Shown one piece after another: positions 44,806-55,983 of a DNA stretch of 64,000 nucleotides. The position numbers and the translations under genes are program-made. Source of the stretch: Erwinia pyrifoliae DSM 12163 (GTDB lineage: Bacteria > Pseudomonadota > Gammaproteobacteria > Enterobacterales > Enterobacteriaceae). The stretch covers positions 467,228-531,227 of the forward strand of contig NC_017390.1 of NCBI RefSeq assembly GCF_000026985.1, written 5' to 3'. How positions within the stretch are numbered: the first letter of the stretch is position 1; every line of letters begins with the position of its first letter. The notes under the pieces were generated by a model. It saw nothing but the letters and a program-made list of their open reading frames with translations, was not told the DNA's origin and made no database searches.

Positions 44806-47640
44806 ATGGTGCCATCATTAATGCAGCCCTTGCCGGCGCTGCTGGCTGACCAGGTCATGCGGCTTGACCCGCTGTTTAACGGCGCATCTTCCCGGCATCA
44901 GGCGGTGCTGGTTTTCAGCGACTTTATCCGCACCAGCCTGATTAATTTCCCCGACTGGTGGCAGCAGCTGCAACAGCAGCCGCCGCGACCGGATGAATGG
45001 CAACACTACCGGCAATGGCTGCAAACACAGCTTGCTGCCGTGCAGGACGAAAATGCGCTGATGCGCGAGCTGCGCCAGTTCCGCCGCCATATGTTGACGC
45101 GTATTGCCTGGATGCAGACCCTGGCAGAAAGCACCACGGAACAGAGTCTGCGCCAGCTGAGCGAGCTGGCGGAAAGGCTGATTGTTGCCGCGCGTGACTG
45201 GTTGTGGCACGCCTGCTGTGCCGATCTTGGCACCCCGATGAATGCCGCAGGCGAGCCACAGCCGCTGCTGATCCTCGGCATGGGGAAACTGGGCGGCGTT
45301 GAGCTGAACTTCTCCTCTGATATCGACCTGATTTTTACCTGGCCTGAAAACGGCACCACGCAAGGGGGGCGGCGCGAGTTGGATAATGCTCAGTTCTTTA
45401 CCCGGCTGGGCCAGCGCCTGATCAAAGTGCTCGGCCAGACCACCGTCGACGGGTTCGTTTATCGTGTTGATATGCGCTTGCGCCCCTTTGGCGACAGCGG
45501 TCCACTGGTATTGAGCTTCGCCGCGCTGGAAGACTACTACCAGGAGCAGGGGCGCGACTGGGAGCGTTACGCGATGGTCAAAGCGCGGCTGATGGGCGAT
45601 AGCGACGACCGCTGGAGTGCGGAGCTGCGCCAGATGCTGCGGCCGTTCGTCTTCCGCCGCTATATTGATTTCAGCGTTATTCAGTCGCTGCGTAATATGA
45701 AAAGCATGATCGCCCGTGAAGTACGACGGCGCGGGCTGACGGATAACATTAAACTTGGGGCTGGCGGTATCCGCGAAACGGAGTTTATCGTGCAGGTATT
45801 CCAGCTGATCCGTGGGGGGCGTGAGCGCTCGCTTCAGCAGCGTTCCCTGCTGCCCACACTGGCTGCCATCGGTGAGCTGCATCTGTTACCCTCAGATCGG
45901 GTGGGGCAGCTGCAAGTTGCCTATCAGTTCCTGAGGCGGCTGGAAAATCTGCTGCAAAGCATCAACGATGAGCAAACACAGACGTTGCCGGACAGCGAAC
46001 CGGACCGCGCACGTCTTGCCTGGGCGATGGGCTTTACCGACTGGGCGGCATTACACGCGCGGCTCGATCGGCATATGGTCGATGTGCGCACTATCTTCAA
46101 CGAGCTGATCGGTGACGATACGGCCGACAGTGCTGATAACCGCGAGGCCGGTGAATATGGCGCACTGTGGCAGGATCGGCTGGAGGAGACCGACCTGCAA
46201 CTGCTGGTGCCGCATCTGGCCAGTAATGCTCGTCAGCAGCTGTTGCGTACCCTCAACGATTTCCGCCAGGACCTGGATAAGCGCACTATCGGCCCGCGCG
46301 GGCGTCAGGCGCTGGACCAGCTGATGCCGCGCCTGTTGAGCGAAGTGGTGCCGCGTAATGATGCCCCGGTAACGCTGATGCGCCTGACGCCGCTGCTGCT
46401 GGGCGTGGTGACCCGTTCCACCTATCTGGAGCTGTTGAGCGAATACCACGGTGCATTGCAGCACCTGATCCGCCTGTGTGCCGCATCGCCGATGGTTGCC
46501 AGCCAGCTGGCACGCTATCCCCTGCTGCTGGATGAGCTGCTCGACCCGGCCACGCTGTATCATCCCACCGCCACCGATGCCTATCGTGACGAACTGCGCC
46601 AGTACCTGCTGCGTATTCCGGAAGAGGATGAGGAACAGCAGCTGGAGGCGCTGCGGCAGTTTAAACAGGCACAGCATCTGCGTATTGCTGCTGCTGATAT
46701 CGCCAAAACGCTACCGGTAATGAAAGTCAGCGATCATCTGACCTGGCTGGCGGAAGCGATAACCGAATCGGTGGTTCAGCAGGCGTGGAATATGATGGTT
46801 CAGCGCTATGGCCGTCCTTCGCACCTGGTCAGTGATAGCGAACGTGGGTTTGCCGTGGTGGGTTACGGCAAGTTGGGGGGATGGGAGCTGGGCTACAGTT
46901 CCGATCTCGATCTGGTGTTCCTGCACGACTGCCCGGCCGAGGCGGTGACCCTGGGGGAGCGCAGTATTGACGGCCGCCAGTTCTATCTGCGTCTGGCGCA
47001 GCGCGTGATGCACTTGTTCAGTACCCGCACTTCTTCGGGCATCCTTTACGAGGTGGATGCCCGCCTGCGTCCCTCCGGGGCGGCGGGCATGTTGGTCAGC
47101 ACGTTTGCTGCTTTCGATGAGTATCAGCGCAGCGAAGCCTGGACATGGGAGCATCAGGCGCTGGTACGGGCGCGTATCGTGTTTGGCGACAGCGCCCTGA
47201 GCCAGCGTTTCGAGCGCATCCGGCGCAGCGTTCTGGGGCTACCGCGTGAGGCTCAGGCACTGCAAACGGAAGTGCGCGAGATGCGGGAGAAAATGCGTGC
47301 GCATCACGGCAACAAGCATAAGGGGCGGTGGGATATTAAATCCGACGCCGGCGGCATCATCGATATTGAGTTTATGACGCAATATCTGGTTTTACGCTAT
47401 GCCTCACAACACCCGGAACTGACGCGCTGGTCTGACAATGTGCGTATTCTTGAGCTACTGGCGCGCAGCGGTAAAATGGAGCCTGCTCAGGCGCTGGCAC
47501 TGACCCATGCCTATGTGACTCTGCGCGACGCGCTTCATCATCTGGCTTTGCAGGAACTGCCTGGGCACGTCTCAGTCGATGCTTTCGCTCAGGAAAAAGC
47601 CGAGGTGAAAGCCTGCTGGCAGGCATGGTTAAGTGCCTGA
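44806..47640 (+). CDS. glnE: Bifunctional glutamine synthetase adenylyltransferase/deadenylase GlnE
   Basis: A 944-residue enzyme (E. coli 946) that adds or removes AMP on glutamine synthetase in response to PII and glutamine. Both nucleotidyltransferase domains are clear: [20 protein letters not shown] near residue 160 (deadenylase half) and [20 protein letters not shown] near 685 (adenylylase half), with [20 protein letters not shown] and [20 protein letters not shown] as the parallel blocks. GGGAG lies before the ATG. Confidence 0.97.
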   Translation: MVPSLMQPLPALLADQVMRLDPLFNGASSRHQAVLVFSDFIRTSLINFPDWWQQLQQQPPRPDEWQHYRQWLQTQLAAVQDENALMRELRQFRRHMLTRIAWMQTLAESTTEQSLRQLSELAERLIVAARDWLWHACCADLGTPMNAAGEPQPLLILGMGKLGGVELNFSSDIDLIFTWPENGTTQGGRRELDNAQFFTRLGQRLIKVLGQTTVDGFVYRVDMRLRPFGDSGPLVLSFAALEDYYQEQGRDWERYAMVKARLMGDSDDRWSAELRQMLRPFVFRRYIDFSVIQSLRNMKSMIAREVRRRGLTDNIKLGAGGIRETEFIVQVFQLIRGGRERSLQQRSLLPTLAAIGELHLLPSDRVGQLQVAYQFLRRLENLLQSINDEQTQTLPDSEPDRARLAWAMGFTDWAALHARLDRHMVDVRTIFNELIGDDTADSADNREAGEYGALWQDRLEETDLQLLVPHLASNARQQLLRTLNDFRQDLDKRTIGPRGRQALDQLMPRLLSEVVPRNDAPVTLMRLTPLLLGVVTRSTYLELLSEYHGALQHLIRLCAASPMVASQLARYPLLLDELLDPATLYHPTATDAYRDELRQYLLRIPEEDEEQQLEALRQFKQAQHLRIAAADIAKTLPVMKVSDHLTWLAEAITESVVQQAWNMMVQRYGRPSHLVSDSERGFAVVGYGKLGGWELGYSSDLDLVFLHDCPAEAVTLGERSIDGRQFYLRLAQRVMHLFSTRTSSGILYEVDARLRPSGAAGMLVSTFAAFDEYQRSEAWTWEHQALVRARIVFGDSALSQRFERIRRSVLGLPREAQALQTEVREMREKMRAHHGNKHKGRWDIKSDAGGIIDIEFMTQYLVLRYASQHPELTRWSDNVRILELLARSGKMEPAQALALTHAYVTLRDALHHLALQELPGHVSVDAFAQEKAEVKACWQAWLSA

Positions 47641-47727
47641 TCATCGTTCGCATGCGATGGTTAGCCAGCCAAACAATTATGCTATCATCGCGCGCATTCA
47701 TTTTTACTGCTGTCTGGAGTCTCTGGA

Positions 47728-49164
47728 ATGAAAATTACCCTGCCCGATTTTACCCGCGCGGGCGTGCTGGTAGTGGGCGACGTGATGTTGGATCGCTACT
47801 GGCACGGCCCAACCAACCGCATCTCTCCCGAAGCCCCGGTACCGGTGGTAAAAGTTGATAGTGTGGAAGAGCGCCCCGGCGGCGCGGCCAACGTTGCAAT
47901 GAATATCGCCTCACTTGGCGCCCGATCACGTCTGATCGGCCTGACCGGGATTGACGACGCGGCGCGTGCGCTGAGCGCAGCCCTGTCCGGGGTAAATGTG
48001 CAGTGCGATTTTGTCCCTGTGGCGACCCATCCCACCATCACCAAGCTGCGGGTGCTGTCGCGCAACCAGCAGCTGATCCGGCTGGATTTTGAGGAAGGAT
48101 TTGAAGGCGTCGATCCCGCGCCAATGCACGAGCGAATTCAGCAGTCACTGCCGGGTATCGGGGCGCTGGTACTGTCTGACTATGCCAAAGGGGCGCTGGC
48201 CAGCGTTGAGACCATGATCGCTCTGGCGCGTAAAGCGGGCGTCCCGGTGCTGGTGGATCCAAAGGGAACCGACTTCTCTCGCTACCATGGCGCAACCCTT
48301 CTGACGCCAAACCTGTCTGAATTCGAAGCGGTGGTTGGCAAGTGCAAAAGCGAGGCCGATATTGTTGAACGTGGTACGGCGCTGATGCAGCAGTATGCTC
48401 TCTCTGCGCTTCTGGTCACCCGTTCCGAACACGGTATGACGCTGCTGCAACCGGGCAAAGCCCCTTTCCATATGCCCACTCAGGCGCAGGAGGTCTTTGA
48501 CGTGACCGGTGCCGGAGACACGGTCATCGGCGTGCTGGCAACCGCTCTGGCGGCAGGTAACACGCTGGAAGAGAGTTGTTATCTGGCCAATGCAGCGGCA
48601 GGCGTGGTGGTCGGCAAGCTCGGCACCTCCACCGTTTCGCCGGTGGAGCTGGAAAATGCCATTCGTGCCAGGCCGGAATCGGGATTTGGCGTAATGAATG
48701 AAGCGCAGCTGATTGCAGAAGTGGCCAAAGCCCGCCAGCGCGGCGAAAAAGTGGTGATGACTAACGGCGTGTTCGACATTTTGCATGCAGGCCACGTTTC
48801 CTATCTTGCCAATGCACGTAAGCTCGGTGACCGACTGATCGTGGCGGTGAATAGCGATGCTTCCACCCGGCGTCTGAAAGGTAAAACACGCCCGGTTAAT
48901 CCGCTGGTTAACCGTATGATGGTGTTGGGGGCGCTTGAGGCAGTGGACTGGGTGATCGGTTTTGAGGAAGACACGCCGCAGCGGGTAATCGCTGAAGTAC
49001 TGCCGGACCTTCTGGTGAAAGGCGGTGACTATAAACCGGAAGATATTGCCGGGAGCAAAGAGGTTTGGGAAAACGGCGGAGACGTGCGGGTACTCAATTT
49101 CGAAGACGGCATTTCTACCAGTAATATCATCAAAACGATCATCTGCGGAACCGGTCAAAACTAA
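47728..49164 (+). CDS. hldE: Bifunctional heptose kinase/adenylyltransferase HldE
   Basis: A 478-residue fusion (E. coli 477) making ADP-heptose for the LPS inner core. Residues 1-318 are a ribokinase-family kinase ([55 protein letters not shown]). From about 344 the nucleotidyltransferase has [20 protein letters not shown] with the HxGH motif and [16 protein letters not shown] precedes the ATG. It follows glnE by 87 bases. Confidence 0.98.
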   Translation: MKITLPDFTRAGVLVVGDVMLDRYWHGPTNRISPEAPVPVVKVDSVEERPGGAANVAMNIASLGARSRLIGLTGIDDAARALSAALSGVNVQCDFVPVATHPTITKLRVLSRNQQLIRLDFEEGFEGVDPAPMHERIQQSLPGIGALVLSDYAKGALASVETMIALARKAGVPVLVDPKGTDFSRYHGATLLTPNLSEFEAVVGKCKSEADIVERGTALMQQYALSALLVTRSEHGMTLLQPGKAPFHMPTQAQEVFDVTGAGDTVIGVLATALAAGNTLEESCYLANAAAGVVVGKLGTSTVSPVELENAIRARPESGFGVMNEAQLIAEVAKARQRGEKVVMTNGVFDILHAGHVSYLANARKLGDRLIVAVNSDASTRRLKGKTRPVNPLVNRMMVLGALEAVDWVIGFEEDTPQRVIAEVLPDLLVKGGDYKPEDIAGSKEVWENGGDVRVLNFEDGISTSNIIKTIICGTGQN

Positions 49165-49165
49165 C

Positions 49166-49200
49166 GGATAACGGCTACCCGGTCGGGGCAGCCGTTATCC
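49166..49200. terminator. Long hairpin between convergent hldE and ubiK
   Basis: Perfect 11-base arms GGATAACGGCT (49166-49176) and AGCCGTTATCC (49190-49200) immediately after the hldE stop and 8 bases past the end of ubiK. The T-tracts are poor, but position suggests a shared bidirectional terminator. Confidence 0.65.
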
Positions 49201-49208
49201 CGCATTGC

Positions 49209-49493
49209 TTACTCAGTCGGTTTATCGGCGACTTCCGCAGGCAGTTGTGGTACCGCACGGTTCTCCAGCTCGGCCAGACGCTGTTCCAGCGCGGCCAGCT
49301 TCTCGCGGGTGCGCAGCAACACCTGAGTCTGGACGTCAAACTCTTCACGGTTAACCAGATCCAGTCGAGTCAGCTGTGATTGCAGAGTCTGACGGATTTT
49401 CTTTTCCACATCATCACCCAAATCACGAATGCCTTTCGGCATGGCGTCATGGACTTGACGGGCCAGTTGTTCGATTTTTTTTGCATCAATCAT
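49209..49493 (-). CDS. ubiK: Ubiquinone biosynthesis accessory factor UbiK
   Basis: A 94-residue membrane fusogenic/BMFP protein (formerly YqiC). [20 protein letters not shown] at the N-terminus is followed by a long amphipathic coiled coil ([34 protein letters not shown]). In E. coli it assists the Ubi complex together with UbiJ under aerobic conditions. It is a single gene opposite hldE, with the FMN riboswitch upstream in the divergent region. Confidence 0.93.
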   Translation of the reverse strand: MIDAKKIEQLARQVHDAMPKGIRDLGDDVEKKIRQTLQSQLTRLDLVNREEFDVQTQVLLRTREKLAALEQRLAELENRAVPQLPAEVADKPTE

Positions 49494-49644
49494 GGCAGGT
49501 TTCCTGATAGCAGCGAGTTTGGCTCTAGTGTAATCGCTTCGCTGTCAGCAACAAACTTTAAAATGTCTTAGTGAAAAAATGGATAGCTAATAGCAGCTTT
49601 TGTTCATTGCCCTGTTACTTTTTCAGCGCTATGATAATTTCGCT

Positions 49645-49790
49645 TATTCTCAGGGCGGGGCGAAATTCCCCACCGGCGGTAAATCAGCTGACGCTGAAAG
49701 CCCGCGAGCGCTTCAGATCCATTCTGAAGGTCAGCAGATCCGGTGTAATTCCGGGGCCGACGGTTAAAGTCCGGATGGGAGAGAATAACG
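49645..49790 (+). ncRNA. FMN riboswitch (RFN element)
   Basis: The canonical conserved blocks are in order: CAGGGCGGGGCGAAATTCCC, CACCGGCGGTAAAT, AGCCCGCGAGCG, GGTCAGCAGATCCGGTG, TTCCGGGGCCGACGG and AGTCCGGATGGGAGAGAA. This aptamer binds flavin mononucleotide and shuts down ribB expression. About 107 bases separate its end from the ribB start, room for the expression platform. Confidence 0.97.
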
Positions 49791-49897
49791 ATTCTTGACG
49801 GGCTGATGCTCGCCTCGCGTTATTTGTTGTCACCGCATAACACTCCTAAGCACGCCCTGGTTCTGGTAACCCATACATTTATTAAGGTTTATTTACC

Positions 49898-50554
49898 ATG
49901 AATCAGTCGCTACTTTCCGAATTTGGCACGCCTGAACAGCGTGTCACTCGTGCCGTTGAGGCGCTGCGATCCGGTCGCGGTGTGATGGTACTGGACGATG
50001 AAGATCGTGAAAACGAAGGTGATATGATCTTCGCCGCCGAAACCATGACCGTTGAGCAGATGGCGCTGACCATCCGCCACGGCAGCGGTATTGTCTGTTT
50101 GTGTCTGAACGAAGAACGTCTGGAACAACTTGATTTGCCCATGATGGTGCAGAACAACACCAGCGCTTATGGCACCGGCTTTACCGTGACTATCGAAGCG
50201 GCACGGGGCGTGACTACCGGCGTTTCTGCGACAGACCGGCTGACCACCATCCGTACCGCTATTGCTGATGATGCCAAGCCCAGCGATTTGAACCGTCCTG
50301 GCCACGTATTTCCACTGCGCGCCCGTTCCGGTGGCGTGTTGACCCGTGGTGGCCATACTGAAGCCACTATCGATTTGGTCACCCTGGCCGGTTTCAAGCC
50401 AGCGGGCGTGCTTTGTGAACTGACTAACGATGATGGTTCAATGGCCCATGCGCCGGAAGTGATGGTGTTTGCACGTCAGCATAATATGCCGGTCGTCACT
50501 ATCGAAGATCTGGTGTCCTGGCGCCACAGTCAAGAAACGCTACAGGCCAGTTAA
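49898..50554 (+). CDS. ribB: 3,4-dihydroxy-2-butanone-4-phosphate synthase RibB
   Basis: A 218-residue riboflavin enzyme (E. coli 217) converting ribulose 5-phosphate to DHBP and formate. The active-site loop [17 protein letters not shown] is near residue 33, followed by [28 protein letters not shown] and [18 protein letters not shown] lies about ten bases before the ATG. Its leader carries the FMN riboswitch, giving end-product control. Confidence 0.98.
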   Translation: MNQSLLSEFGTPEQRVTRAVEALRSGRGVMVLDDEDRENEGDMIFAAETMTVEQMALTIRHGSGIVCLCLNEERLEQLDLPMMVQNNTSAYGTGFTVTIEAARGVTTGVSATDRLTTIRTAIADDAKPSDLNRPGHVFPLRARSGGVLTRGGHTEATIDLVTLAGFKPAGVLCELTNDDGSMAHAPEVMVFARQHNMPVVTIEDLVSWRHSQETLQAS

Positions 50555-50749
50555 TCTTGCTGCGGGCCGGTTTCTCCGGCTTGCTGGTATCAGCCCGGGG
50601 CATGGCAGCACCAGGCCGATGCACTTCACAGCATGCCGCTCTGGCATTCAAATTTACTGAATGTCTTCTTCAGGGTTATCCAGGTTCTTCCGACAGTGAA
50701 AGGGCGTAATGTGGTGTCCATTGAGCAAAATTTTGCCTGGAGCCACACT

Positions 50750-51535
50750 ATGAGTCAGCAAACTATGCCTGCGCTGTTCCTGGGGCACGGTAGTCCGATG
50801 AACGTTCTGGAAGAGAATATCTACACGCAAACCTGGCGCAAACTGGGGACTGCCCTGCCAAGGCCTGAAGCGATTATTGCCGTGTCCGCCCACTGGTATA
50901 CCCGGGGTACGGCGGTGACGGCGCTGGAAAAACCGCGCACTATTCATGATTTCGGTGGTTTCCCGCAGGCATTATTTGACACGCATTATCCGGCACCTGG
51001 CTCCCCGGTGCTGGCACAACAGGTGGCCGGTGCATTGGCTCCGGTTGCCGTAGAGCTTGACCGCGAGTGGGGATTCGACCACGGCTCGTGGGGAGTGCTA
51101 ATCAAGATGTACCCTGACGCGGACATCCCGCTGGTGCAGCTGAGCGTGGACGGCAGTAAACCCCCTGCTTACCACTTCGAACTGGGACGAAAACTGGCCG
51201 CGCTGCGCGAGCAGGGGGTTATGATCGTCGCCAGCGGTAATGTGGTGCATAACCTGAGCAGGATGCGTTGGCAGGATGAGGCACAAGCCTGGCCCTGGGC
51301 TGAATCCTTTAATCAATACGTACGCGATAATCTGGGCTGGGAAGGGGAAGCCTCACAGCATCCGCTGGTGAACTTTATGCAGCATGAGGGCGCGGCACTG
51401 TCGAACCCTACGCCGGAGCATTATCTGCCGCTGCTGTACGTACTCGGTGCACGCGCAGCGGGCGAAACGGTGTCGATCCCGGTGGATGGGATAGTCATGG
51501 GGTCACTCAGTATGCTGTCCGTGCAGGTAGGATAA
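50750..51535 (+). CDS. ygiD: 4,5-DOPA dioxygenase extradiol (YgiD)
   Basis: A 261-residue class III extradiol dioxygenase of the LigB fold. Metal-binding residues are seen in LFLGHGSPMNVLEEN and AIIAVSAHWYTRG, with EWGFDHGSWGVLIKMYPDAD and VMIVASGNVVHNLSRM. E. coli YgiD forms betalamic-acid-type product from L-DOPA in vitro. I use the ATG at 50750, which starts with the family N-terminus; the upstream frame extension is not conserved in sense. It follows ribB by about 195 bases. Confidence 0.93.
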   Translation: MSQQTMPALFLGHGSPMNVLEENIYTQTWRKLGTALPRPEAIIAVSAHWYTRGTAVTALEKPRTIHDFGGFPQALFDTHYPAPGSPVLAQQVAGALAPVAVELDREWGFDHGSWGVLIKMYPDADIPLVQLSVDGSKPPAYHFELGRKLAALREQGVMIVASGNVVHNLSRMRWQDEAQAWPWAESFNQYVRDNLGWEGEASQHPLVNFMQHEGAALSNPTPEHYLPLLYVLGARAAGETVSIPVDGIVMGSLSMLSVQVG

Positions 51536-51613
51536 GGGGCTTGTTCGCTCAGATGACGGGGCAACACCCGTATCTGCCGCACGGTAACGGGTCATGTGTT
51601 GTTTTAACCGCCT

Positions 51614-51647
51614 CGGGCAAAGGCGAGTCAGTGCTCGCCCTTGCCCG
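51614..51647 (-). terminator. Hairpin after ygiC
   Basis: CGGGCAAAGGCGAG (51614-51627) pairs with CTCGCCCTTGCCCG (51634-51647), one mismatch in 14, placed 6 bases past the ygiC stop. There is no T-run on the minus strand side, so intrinsic termination is uncertain. Confidence 0.5.
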
Positions 51648-51652
51648 ACAGA

Positions 51653-52813
51653 TCATCCAATAAAGGTGTGCGGATAGAAGCGCGACAGATCCTGGGTGAT
51701 CAGATCGCGATCTTCGCGCAGGCCGATGCCGGCAGGCCGATCGTTGATCAACCAGCTGCCAATTAGCGTATAGCTGTCACCAAATTTCGGTAGCGGATGA
51801 AACTGTTGCACAATCATCCCTTCTTCACCGTATGGCCCATCGACACGCACAATCTCCTGACCGTTTTCCACAATGCGGATATTCGCGCCCTCGCGGGAAA
51901 ACAGCGGCTTGACCACATACTTATCCATGTGGGGCACGTTATCTTCTGCGAAGTATGCTGGTAACAGGTTCGGATGGTCAGGGAACATTTTCCACAGCAA
52001 CGGCAGCAGCGCTTTATTGGAAAGAACGCTCTTCCAGCCCGGTTCCAGCCAGCGCACCCCGGCATCGGCCAGTTTAGTGGAGAACGTTTCGCGCAGCATA
52101 AATTCCCACGGATAGAGCTTAAACAGGTTACCAATCACCTGGTCGTGGACATCGGTAAATTGCCCTTTCTCACCCAGGCCGATTTCATCCATATAAAGGA
52201 AATCCGTTGGTAGCCCGGCTTCCGTGGCGCAGTCCTGCAAATACTGAACGGTGCCACGATCTTCTTCAGAATCCCGGCAACAGGCCAGGTGCAGCCAGCT
52301 AAAACCGTGCTGCTTATGCAGCTCGCTAAAGCGTTCGATCAGCTTTTCCTGCAGGCTGTTGAACTGGTCGCTGCCAGCGGGGAGCAGGCCTGCTTTCAGC
52401 TGGTCTTCCAGCCAAAGCCACTGGAAGAACGCGGCTTCATACAGCGAAGTGGGCGTATCGGCATTGTTTTCCAGCAGTTTGGCCGGTGAATGGCCATCCC
52501 AGGCGAGATCCAGCCGCGAATAGAGCGATGGCTGGCCGCTTTTCCAGGATTCGCGCACGAAGTCCCAGGTATGTTTTGGAATGCGGAACTTAGCCAGCAG
52601 CTCTTCGCTACCGGTCACCAGCTCCACCGCCTGCAGGCACATCTGGTGCAGTTCACTGGTTACGTCTTCCAGCGATTCAATTTGCTGCAGCGTGAACTGA
52701 TAGTAGGCCTCTTCACACCAGTACGGTTCGCCGTGCATGGTGTGAAAACGAAAACCATATTCCGTCGCTTTTTCTCGCCAGGCCGGGCGTTCGGCAATGG
52801 CAATACGCCTCAT
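51653..52813 (-). CDS. ygiC: YgiC, glutathionylspermidine-synthase-like ATP-grasp protein
   Basis: A 386-residue protein of the GSP_synth family, homologous to the synthetase half of glutathionylspermidine synthetase. [20 protein letters not shown] starts it; [31 protein letters not shown] and [18 protein letters not shown] represent the ATP-grasp core. The E. coli homologue is not known to make glutathionylspermidine, and the true acceptor is uncertain. It follows ygiB by six bases, downstream of tolC, as in E. coli. Confidence 0.94.
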   Translation of the reverse strand: MRRIAIAERPAWREKATEYGFRFHTMHGEPYWCEEAYYQFTLQQIESLEDVTSELHQMCLQAVELVTGSEELLAKFRIPKHTWDFVRESWKSGQPSLYSRLDLAWDGHSPAKLLENNADTPTSLYEAAFFQWLWLEDQLKAGLLPAGSDQFNSLQEKLIERFSELHKQHGFSWLHLACCRDSEEDRGTVQYLQDCATEAGLPTDFLYMDEIGLGEKGQFTDVHDQVIGNLFKLYPWEFMLRETFSTKLADAGVRWLEPGWKSVLSNKALLPLLWKMFPDHPNLLPAYFAEDNVPHMDKYVVKPLFSREGANIRIVENGQEIVRVDGPYGEEGMIVQQFHPLPKFGDSYTLIGSWLINDRPAGIGLREDRDLITQDLSRFYPHTFIG

Positions 52814-52819
52814 CAGCGA

Positions 52820-53503
52820 TTAGCCCCCCATGCTGCGTTTACTGCGCATGCTGCTGGCAGTACTGCTACTGTTACGCCGCAGGGTGTTTTGTTTGGCAAC
52901 GCTGTCACCAAAACCGCCGCGTGTTACGGTGCTGGTGGTGGCAGGCTTAGGTGCCAGCGCACTTTTCGGCACCGTCATGGTACGGCCGGGGGTGGCGGCT
53001 CCGTAACTTTTCCCGCTGGCATCAACAAACTGACCGCTGGCTGGGCTGGTCGGGGATTTTGAAGTGAAAAGCGGCTGTTGCTGGCCGCCCATCCCGCCGC
53101 CCATCAGTCGGCCCATCATGTAACCGGCCATCAGTGGCATCCAGAAGCTGCCGCTGGACTGCGATTCCGCATTGGTATTGCCAACGCCAGCCTGAGCCGG
53201 TGCCTGCTGGCACTGGCCTTCGCCAAATTCAGCCACGCAGTCTGCACGACTGGTATATTTCGGCGCGGTTTTGGCCGCTTCTTCTTTGGCGCTGTTAAAC
53301 GCGGTAGTGCACTGCGCGCTCTTGCCGGGGTTAGCGGCCGAGCAGTCGTCAGCGTTTTGATACATTGATACGGTTTCATCGGCCTGTTCACATGCGGCCA
53401 GCATAAATACCGCACTCACCGCCAGTGCTACCGGCGTTAAATGGCGGGCGCTCCAGCTTTTGCGAAAGGAGGCGTAATTAATTTTTTTAGTCCGTTTCAT
53501 CAA
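52820..53503 (-). CDS. ygiB: YgiB, DUF1190 lipoprotein-like protein
   Basis: A 227-residue protein close to E. coli YgiB. The N-terminus has [20 protein letters not shown], then [15 protein letters not shown], a lipobox-like LAAC. The mature part shows [39 protein letters not shown], a Gly/Met-rich [20 protein letters not shown] and a Ser/Arg-rich C-terminus. Function is unknown. It lies between tolC (behind a terminator) and ygiC, with which it is co-transcribed. Confidence 0.93.
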   Translation of the reverse strand: MMKRTKKINYASFRKSWSARHLTPVALAVSAVFMLAACEQADETVSMYQNADDCSAANPGKSAQCTTAFNSAKEEAAKTAPKYTSRADCVAEFGEGQCQQAPAQAGVGNTNAESQSSGSFWMPLMAGYMMGRLMGGGMGGQQQPLFTSKSPTSPASGQFVDASGKSYGAATPGRTMTVPKSALAPKPATTSTVTRGGFGDSVAKQNTLRRNSSSTASSMRSKRSMGG

Positions 53504-53631
53504 TTTTGTCCTGTGCCCAAAGTAGCTTATAGGATAGGGGAACGGCGGCGAAAAATGAAGCGATGGAGCCTGGGCGGCATGTGATCTTTACTCAGCTATA
53601 CGTTCGATGGCGAAGGAACAGGTAGCCCTGT

Positions 53632-53656
53632 CAAAAGGGGCAGCTTTTGCTGCCCC
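53632..53656 (-). terminator. Rho-independent terminator of tolC
   Basis: GGGGCAGC (53637-53644), a 4-base loop, GCTGCCCC (53649-53656); on the minus strand it is followed by TTTT. It lies immediately after the tolC stop and would limit read-through into ygiBC. Confidence 0.88.
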
Positions 53657-53664
53657 TGAAAGGA

Positions 53665-55125
53665 TCAGTAACTGAGGGGATTACCGATGGTTCGGGTAGC
53701 CGCCGGGGCGTTGCCGTTGCGTACCTTGTGAGCAGCGCCAACGGCGCGGGCATCCTGCTGCGGGTTTTCCGGGGCAACAACATCTGGCGCGGTAACCACA
53801 TCTTTACCAAGCTGGCTATTCAACGTCTGCAGGTCCTGTTCGTTGAGCGTGCCCAGCGCAGACTTGATGTTTAGCTGATTAATCATATAGCTGTAACGCG
53901 CATTAGACAGCTGCTGTTTGGCATTGAACAGCGTGGTGGTGGCATCCAGCACATCGACGATAGTGCGGGTACCCACGGAATAACCGGCTTCCATGGCATC
54001 CAGCGAGCTTTGTGCTGAAACAACAGCCTGTTTGTAGGCTGCAATGCTACTGATTGAGGCATTCACGTTGTTGAACGAGGAACGCACGGTCTGGACGGCA
54101 GTGCGGTGAGCGCCTTCGAGCTGTTCACTTGCGGCAACAAAGGCGTACTGCGCTTGCTTAACCTGTGAGCTGACTGAGCCACCGCTGTACAGTGGCAGGT
54201 TGAAGCTCAAACCCACCTGGTTACTGCCGCTGATATTGTCCTTAGTGCTGGTTGACTGGTTAGCACGGCTGCCGCCGTAACGGTTATTGGATAAACCGGT
54301 AGACGCGGTCAGATCCAGCGTTGGCATATGGCCAGTTTCGGCAGATCGAATCTGCTCACGCGCCAGATCCTGAGAGAGACGGGCTGCTAACAGACTCAGA
54401 TTGCGGTTTTCTGCTTCTTTTAGCAGAGCGCTGACCGGCTGCGGTTTATCCGTTTTGAAAGTATCAACGTTGAGTGAAGCCAGGCTCGCATAGTAGTTAC
54501 CGGTTACCTGACGCAGGGTTTCAACCGCATTGTCCAGCTCATTACGCGCTGCCACTTCACTGGCCAACACGGTATCGTACTGCGAGCGGGCGTTCTGCAC
54601 ATCGGTAATGGCAACCAGGCCCACGTTAAAACGCTGGGTGGTTTGATCCAGCTGGCGATAAATGGACTGTTTTTGTGCCTCGGTATATGACAGGGTATCG
54701 ATGGCATTCAGGACATTAAAATAGGCGGTAGCGGTATTCAGGATCAGCGTCTGCTGGGCGGTCTGCCAGGTGACGTCCTGAATCCCGGCGGTCTTTTCCT
54801 GCAGGGTAAGCGCACGCCATTTTGACATATCAAAAATGGTCTGAGTCAGTTGTAGTGAGGCACTTTTAGTGTTGCTGTTAGCGCCACTGCTATCACGGTA
54901 ACCGTTGGTGTACGTATAGTCAGCTCCAAGGCCAAGCTGCGGTAACAGCGGGCTGCGAGCTTCATTAATTTTCTCAAATGCCGCATCACGATCGGCTGCT
55001 GAGCTACGAAGGTCAGGATTTGATAAACGCGCCTGCTGATATACCTGCAGCAGGTTTTCAGCCTGGCTGGCAACACTGAAGCCGCCCAGGCTCAGACCGA
55101 TAAGTAAAGGGAGCAGTTTGTTCAT
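53665..55125 (-). CDS. tolC: Outer-membrane efflux channel TolC
   Basis: A 486-residue outer-membrane channel-tunnel used by AcrAB-type pumps and type I secretion. Signal peptide (NKLLPLLIGLSLGGFSVASQA) then ENLLQVYQQARLSNPDLR, FEKINEARSPLLPQLGLGAD, SLQLTQTIFDMSKWRALTLQ, and the repeat-half blocks with VGLSFNLPLYSGGSVSSQVK and EAGYSVGTRTIVDVLDATT. I use the ATG at 55125: AAGGA stands eight bases before it, whereas it abuts the ATG at 55131. In Erwinia, TolC matters for resistance to plant phytoalexins. Confidence 0.97.
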   Translation of the reverse strand: MNKLLPLLIGLSLGGFSVASQAENLLQVYQQARLSNPDLRSSAADRDAAFEKINEARSPLLPQLGLGADYTYTNGYRDSSGANSNTKSASLQLTQTIFDMSKWRALTLQEKTAGIQDVTWQTAQQTLILNTATAYFNVLNAIDTLSYTEAQKQSIYRQLDQTTQRFNVGLVAITDVQNARSQYDTVLASEVAARNELDNAVETLRQVTGNYYASLASLNVDTFKTDKPQPVSALLKEAENRNLSLLAARLSQDLAREQIRSAETGHMPTLDLTASTGLSNNRYGGSRANQSTSTKDNISGSNQVGLSFNLPLYSGGSVSSQVKQAQYAFVAASEQLEGAHRTAVQTVRSSFNNVNASISSIAAYKQAVVSAQSSLDAMEAGYSVGTRTIVDVLDATTTLFNAKQQLSNARYSYMINQLNIKSALGTLNEQDLQTLNSQLGKDVVTAPDVVAPENPQQDARAVGAAHKVRNGNAPAATRTIGNPLSY

Positions 55126-55150
55126 TTGCATTCCTTGTAGTGCAGCAAAA

Positions 55151-55174
55151 TTGTTATGGTAGTTGTTATGGTAG
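55151..55174. repeat. 12-bp tandem duplication in the tolC leader
   Basis: TTGTTATGGTAG occurs twice head to tail (55151-55162 and 55163-55174), 26 bases upstream of the tolC start. It lies in the probable 5' untranslated region. Confidence 0.8.
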
Positions 55175-55347
55175 CGCTGACGAAGACCAAAAATTGTCGC
55201 CGATGATAGCAGAGATTCCGGATCAGGTAAGTTGGCTGAAAGTGCCATCCTCCTTCTAATTTACTTAAATACGTCATGAAGAACCAGACATCCGGCTGAT
55301 TACTATTGAACTTACCGTTTTCACCCTCATTTTCAGGAGATACAGTG

Positions 55348-55983
55348 ATGACCGCAGTGAACAATTATCCGGTAATTTTTACCAAAAACGATGTAGAAAT
55401 CATGGCTCGCGAGACCCTGTACCAGGGTTTTTTTTCGTTGCAACGCTATCGTTTTCGCCACCGTTTATTTAACGGGGGAATGAGCGGTGAAATCACCAGA
55501 GAAATTTTCGAGCGCGGTCACGCCGCAGTGCTGCTACCCTATGATCCCCGGCGTGATGAAGTTGTGCTGATCGAACAAATCCGTATAGCGACCTACGATA
55601 CCAGCCCCACCCCTTGGGTGCTTGAGCTGGTGGCAGGAATGATTGAAGCGGGTGAAACGCCGGAAGACGTGGCGCGCCGCGAGGCGGTAGAAGAGGCAGG
55701 TCTGACAGCCGGACGGATTAAACCCATCATTAATTATCTCTCCAGTGCGGGGGGAACGACAGAACGTCTGGCGGTGTTTGTCGGTGAAGTGGATGCCAGC
55801 GTGGCGCAGGGAAACCACGGTCTGGAGGAAGAGAATGAGGACATTCTTGTGCATGTGGTGAGCCGCAGTCAGGCTTATCAATGGGTGGAACAGGGGAGAA
55901 TTGATAATGCCGCTGCCGTTATTGCTTTGCAATGGCTGGAGCTGCACCATAAACAGTTACGCCAGGAGTGGAAAAACGAATAA
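55348..55983 (+). CDS. nudF: ADP-ribose pyrophosphatase NudF
   Basis: A 211-residue Nudix hydrolase (E. coli 209) splitting ADP-ribose into AMP and ribose 5-phosphate. The Nudix box reads [22 protein letters not shown] (residues about 97-118, G-x5-E-x7-R-E-x2-E-E). It is preceded by [20 protein letters not shown] and [26 protein letters not shown] precedes the ATG at 55348. It overlaps yqiB by one base (TAATG), and is divergent from tolC, as in E. coli. Confidence 0.97.
   Translation: MTAVNNYPVIFTKNDVEIMARETLYQGFFSLQRYRFRHRLFNGGMSGEITREIFERGHAAVLLPYDPRRDEVVLIEQIRIATYDTSPTPWVLELVAGMIEAGETPEDVARREAVEEAGLTAGRIKPIINYLSSAGGTTERLAVFVGEVDASVAQGNHGLEEENEDILVHVVSRSQAYQWVEQGRIDNAAAVIALQWLELHHKQLRQEWKNE

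Noticed and set aside
50555..50749. Small gene or riboregulator between ribB and ygiD
   Set aside because: The frame running into ygiD from 50633 lacks a plausible start context, and no folded element is clear.
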